Positions 30,480-34,265 of a stretch of 34,265 nt of DNA are shown here, one piece after another. This DNA is from Lojkania enalia (Eukaryota > Ascomycota > Dothideomycetes > Pleosporales). Location: assembly GCA_010094045.1 (NCBI GenBank), contig ML986809.1:26309-60573 (forward strand), written 5' to 3'. Position numbers and translations under genes: made by a program. The first letter of the stretch is position 1, and every line of letters begins with the position of its first letter. Below the pieces are notes generated by a model that saw nothing but the letters and a program-made list of their open reading frames with translations, was not told the origin of the DNA and ran no database searches.

Positions 30480-32420
30480 TAGTGCGTCTACTACTATATT
30501 TTCTAACCCTTTCCGGTGCGTTATTTTAAAGTTATAGTCTACTAACCGTTCTACCTATCGTATTTATCTTCCTATAAGTTCTTTTATTATTATAAAATAT
30601 ATAAGGTTTTTATAATCTGTCTAGACTTTAAATAGGTATTTAGTTCCTACTAAGTATACTCGCTATTCTCTTAATACTTTAACTATTACTAATAGTTCCT
30701 TATTATATACGTTATAGTTAAGTTCTTCTAGTTTTATTTTTCTTAAAAAGTAGACTTATAGCCTCTACTTTCTATCTTCGTCTTACTAGCTTAAGCAAGC
30801 GCCTATTACTTTATCTAAAGTATCTGTTTCTACTTAGAATTGCTTTTCTAGATCTAACATTCTTAGTATTAATGCTAAGGTAAAGCAAGCTTTTAGTTCT
30901 TCGAAGGCTTTTTACTACGCTTCTTACTACTTAAACCTCTTTTCTTTCTTAGTAACCTCTATTAAGGGTGCTACTACTTTAGAGTACCCGCTTATAAATT
31001 TCCTATAGAAATTCGCGAAGCCTAGAAAAGATTAGACTTATTTAACTAAAGTAGGTACTAGCTATTCTAGTATTACTTTAACCTTTTCTTATTCTATCTT
31101 AATACCTTTTCTAGATATCTAGAACTCTAGAAACTCTATTCCTATCTTATAAAACTCGTATTTCTCTAGGGCTATAAGTAACTTATACTTCTATAGTTTC
31201 TCTAGTACTTTTCTAATATATTCTTTATACTCTCTTAGTAATCTATTTATATAGACTAGAACGTTATCTAAATATACTATTATAAATATATCTAAGTATT
31301 CCCTTAATATATTATTTATAACTACTTAGAAAGTTACTAGTATATTTATAAGTCTAAATAGTATTACTAGGTATTTAAAGAGACCTTCTTTTATCTTAAA
31401 TACTGTTTTCTATTTATAGTCCTCCTTTATCTAAATCTAGTAGTATCCTTCTCTTATATTAAACTTTATAAACTATTTAGCTCCTTATAACTAACTTATA
31501 AGTTCTATTATCTTAGATAATAGGTATCTATTTTTTTTTAGTTATATTATTTAACTATCTATAATCTACGTATAATTTTAGTTTACTATTTTTCTTAGGT
31601 ATAAATAATATTAGTAATACTATTTTACTCTAGCTTAGTTATATATACCCTCTTATTAAATTCTTTTAGATGTACTTTCTAAGTTCTTCTCTTTATTCTC
31701 GGTTTAAGTTGTATATTAGACTAGGTTTTAGCTTCTTTTTATCCTCGATAATAATTTTATAGTTGTATTCCTTATACTTAAATAACCCTCTATTCTCTAC
31801 TTCTTTATATAGCCCTATAAATTCGCTATAATTCTTTTAGATTTCTTAGAGTATACTATCGTTCTATAGTTCCTTATATACTTTTTAAACTATAATAATA
31901 CCTAATATCTATTTTATCTTCTTAAAATATTTTGCTATTATAGCTGCTAATACTCTCTATATTAACTGTAGACCCGAAGAACGCTTTACTTTATACTATT
32001 CTACTACCTATTCTATCTTAGATCGGCTCTATAGTCTATAGACTATCCCTTACTACTAATCTATTCTAGAATTATATTTAGCTAGCTAGTCTATACCTAG
32101 TAATATATCAAATTTTTCTAGGTTTATAATATTAATACTCCTTATATTAGTATATCCTATAACGTTAAACGCTTACTTTTTAGTTTCTATTAATATAACT
32201 CCTCTACTATAGTCTATTAGCTTGTTGTCTACTAGGTGTATTATATAAGGTACTACTTTTTCCCTCTACTCTATATTATTCTCGTAAACCTATTACGCTG
32301 ATATAAATATATCTAAAGCTCTATTATTAAGTAGTATTTTAAGCTTCCTCCTATTAAACTCTACTCAGAGTACTATATATAAAAGTATTATACTAGTAAC
32401 CCTTCTAACAACTTTCCTAC
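30480..32420 (-). pseudogene. Gypsy-2 protease, reverse transcriptase and RNase H, RIP-destroyed
   Basis: Protease lies near 32030-32360: LLNNRALDIFIS, a mutated L-L-D-S-G-A-T-x-x-F-I-S, is followed by KFDILLGIDxLAKYNSRIDW. Reverse transcriptase covers about 31750-31000: KLKLYVDYRQLN near 31557-31580, and VYLDNVLVYI near 31261-31277, where YLDD has become YLDN. RNase H covers about 30950-30480: VWTDYKNLIYF near 30601-30630, GLENIVVDALSRRANY near 30450-30500. Only TAG/TAA interruptions were seen in the parts read. Confidence 0.88.
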
Positions 32421-32999
32421 CCGGTTCCTTAATATAACTATCGCCTTAGGGGCTGCTTAGTTTTTTAACTAAGGTGGGAAGAATCCTACCTTCTCCTTTT
32501 CTCTTCTATATAGTAGATATCTATCTATACTATACCTTATCTATAGTTCTTAGGCGTAAGCGGCCTTTACTTACTTACTATATATCTTATACTTCTATCC
32601 TAAGAAATACTATTACTATTTAATTAGTCGGTAGTCTTTATCTAATCCTTACTATTTAAGTACTCTAAATATATTTTAGTAGTATTAGTATTTAACTATA
32701 TATTATTTCTAGCTTAGCGCTTTATATTCCTCTAAATATATATTGTTTTTAAGATATTCCTCTTCCTTAGGTATACTTACTCCTATTATCTTATAAGCTG
32801 TAATGTTAAGTCGTTCTTTAATATCCCCTTATATCTCTCTTACCTCTAAGACTATCTTCTTTAGCTCTTCGGCTTCTATAACAATTTTACTAAACTAGTA
32901 TAGATACTCTATTCTAAAGTAAATTAGACTTCTATAAATCTAATAGTACCTATTTTCTATATAATCTTCTATTTCGTCTTAAAATAGTAAGATTCTTAG

Positions 33000-34265
33000 T
33001 AATAATTGTATATCTATTCTAGACTATACTCCTAGCTTTATCTTAATACTCTTATATATCTAGCAATTGTCCTAATAACAGCTAGCCCAATCTTTTTTAT
33101 AACTGTTCTTATAGAGTAGTATATATTTCTCTTTCTTACCTTTTGCTAGTTCTATAGAGTAGCCTTAATATATCTCTTATATATACTCGAATATTTCTTC
33201 GTTTATAACCTTTCCTACTAATTTTACTATAGTTTCTAGTACGTTCTAGCTGTCTTAGAACGTTGTTTCTTTAAACGGAACGTTCTAGTATTCTTAAGAG
33301 TATAATCTTATCTAGTACGTTTTATTATAGATCTAGTACTTCTTTTACTTTATTCTTTCTAGGATTATTATACTATCGAGTCTTAGTACGTTTAGTAGAT
33401 ATTCCGTATTTTTAATAACTACTACTGCCCTCTTTAGCTATAACTAATAATTGCTTTCTTCTTTTACCGAACGGTGCGTCCTATATCTATTATCTATATA
33501 GTATATCTAGTACTTTATTAGTTATTAGTATCTATTAGTAGGTTGCGTAGTTATTATATAAGCTTCCTTCTTTTTACTTAGATATTCTTTTATATAGTGC
33601 CCTTTTTATCTATATAGAAGGCACGCTCCCTTCTTAAGCCTTTCTTTCTTAAGATTGCTTATCCTTAATTGTTGGTAGTTCTTTCCCTTGCCCTTTTCGA
33701 CTTTTCCAAGGATTATTAGATTACCGTTCTATAGCACTATCTTACTTTCCTTCTTTACTAGCACGAATGTCTGCGACTAAGATCGTTTTTCTATCTCTCG
33801 TTTATACTAATAGTTGTCAATCTTAACCGCTAATTCGATTATTTCTAATAGTTCTATTAGCCTTTCTTCTCTTACTAGGTTATCTTTAACCTTATCCTTA
33901 AGACCTTTATAGAAGATTCCTACTAATATACTATTATCCTATCCTAGTCTAGCGCTAAGTCTTTAGAATTCTATAGTATAATCCGTTACCCTCTTAGTCT
34001 AGGTTAGTCTTAATAGCTTTCTTTATACTTTCTATTTTGTATCTACTTCTCCGAAGATATTTCAGACCTTATTCTTAAATCCTTCTCAGCTCTTAAAGAG
34101 TTTGTCCGTAGATTCTCTAGTCTTCTTTATATTACCTCTATTCTCTAGCTAATCTACTATAAATAGTTCGGCCTATACTAGTAGTATCTCTTCTATGTTT
34201 ATTATTGTAGCTAAGATCTTATCCTTATCTAGGAAGAAGGTCGTACTATTAAACCTAAAGTACAG
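33000..34265 (-). pseudogene. Gypsy-2 gag, 5' end outside the window
   Basis: From the right edge the frame gives FNSTTFFLDKDKILATI, ENRGNIKKTREST, FGEVDTK, then RVTDYTIEF, RLSARLG, FYKGLKDKVKDNLV near 33880-33930 and LAVKIDNYxYKREIEKRS near 33790-33840, typical retrotransposon gag capsid sequence. A zinc knuckle near 33575-33640 reads CLLYRxKGHYIKEY: the first Cys and the His remain, the other two Cys became Tyr. The rest, to about 33000, is the gag-protease linker. Confidence 0.85.

Larger units (their letters stand above)
28980..34265 (-). mobile_element. Gypsy-2: second Ty3/Gypsy chromovirus, cut by the window edge
   Basis: The minus strand encodes, from the right edge, gag, protease, reverse transcriptase, RNase H, integrase and a chromodomain. 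The 5' LTR and the head of gag lie outside the window, and its 3' LTR could not be delimited. Protein segments differ from those of Gypsy-1 (for example DYRQLN against DYRGLN-type boxes, and different zinc knuckles), so it is another family. No large insertion was seen within the part present. Stops are TAG/TAA, so the element is dead. Confidence 0.9.

Noticed and set aside
1..34265. CRISPR arrays, rRNA, tRNA genes or bacterial-type operons
   Set aside because: No direct-repeat/spacer pattern, rRNA segment or complete tRNA fold was found. The tandem arrays have no variable spacers and the window is clearly fungal in character.

Overview
The window looks like a gene-poor, AT-rich compartment of a filamentous ascomycete genome. 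Almost everything outside about 12.8-15.6 kb is depleted in CpA/TpG and saturated with TpA. Recognisable transposon proteins run through it as open frames broken only by TAG/TAA at former CAG, CAA and TGG codons, with H-to-Y, C-to-Y, D-to-N and E-to-K changes. That is the signature of repeat-induced point mutation (RIP, CpA to TpA). I see no intact gene. The species cannot be named from the sequence.

Layout. (1) 1-2.37 kb: unrecognised relics, a 15-bp repeat and an 18-bp AT repeat. (2) 2.37-9.08 kb: four pogo/Fot1-like DNA transposons with CENP-B-like DDE transposases. Pogo-A (2372-6077) is split by pogo-B (3593-5443). Pogo-F (about 6330-6891) is truncated beside a 32-bp minisatellite. Pogo-C (7233-9083) sits inside a Ty1/Copia relic. 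(3) 6.89-11.65 kb, minus strand: the Copia gag-protease-integrase relic, with a solo LTR (11654-11866) just 5' of its gag. (4) 12.8-15.6 kb: a low-RIP island with two minus-strand pseudogenes, a 3'-5' exonuclease-like gene and a UstYa/DUF3328-like gene.

(5) 15867-26933: a complete Ty3/Gypsy chromovirus (Gypsy-1). It has 213-bp LTRs and ATAAT target duplications, and is interrupted by pogo-D, pogo-E and a 280-bp sequence that escaped RIP. (6) About 28.98 kb to the right edge, minus strand: a second chromovirus (Gypsy-2) that runs off the window.

Order of events. All pogo copies have TA duplications. B is younger than A, C is younger than the Copia, and D and E are younger than Gypsy-1. The 280-bp insert in the Gypsy-1 reverse transcriptase is probably the latest event, because it kept its CpA sites while its host was mutated. 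The two island pseudogenes have both frameshifts and RIP-type stops, consistent with general decay plus leakage of RIP from adjacent repeats.

The most unusual signals are three. A 17-bp repeated unit lies inside the terminal repeats of every pogo subfamily. Both chromoviruses carry an antisense reading frame downstream of pol. The 280-bp insert is un-RIPped.
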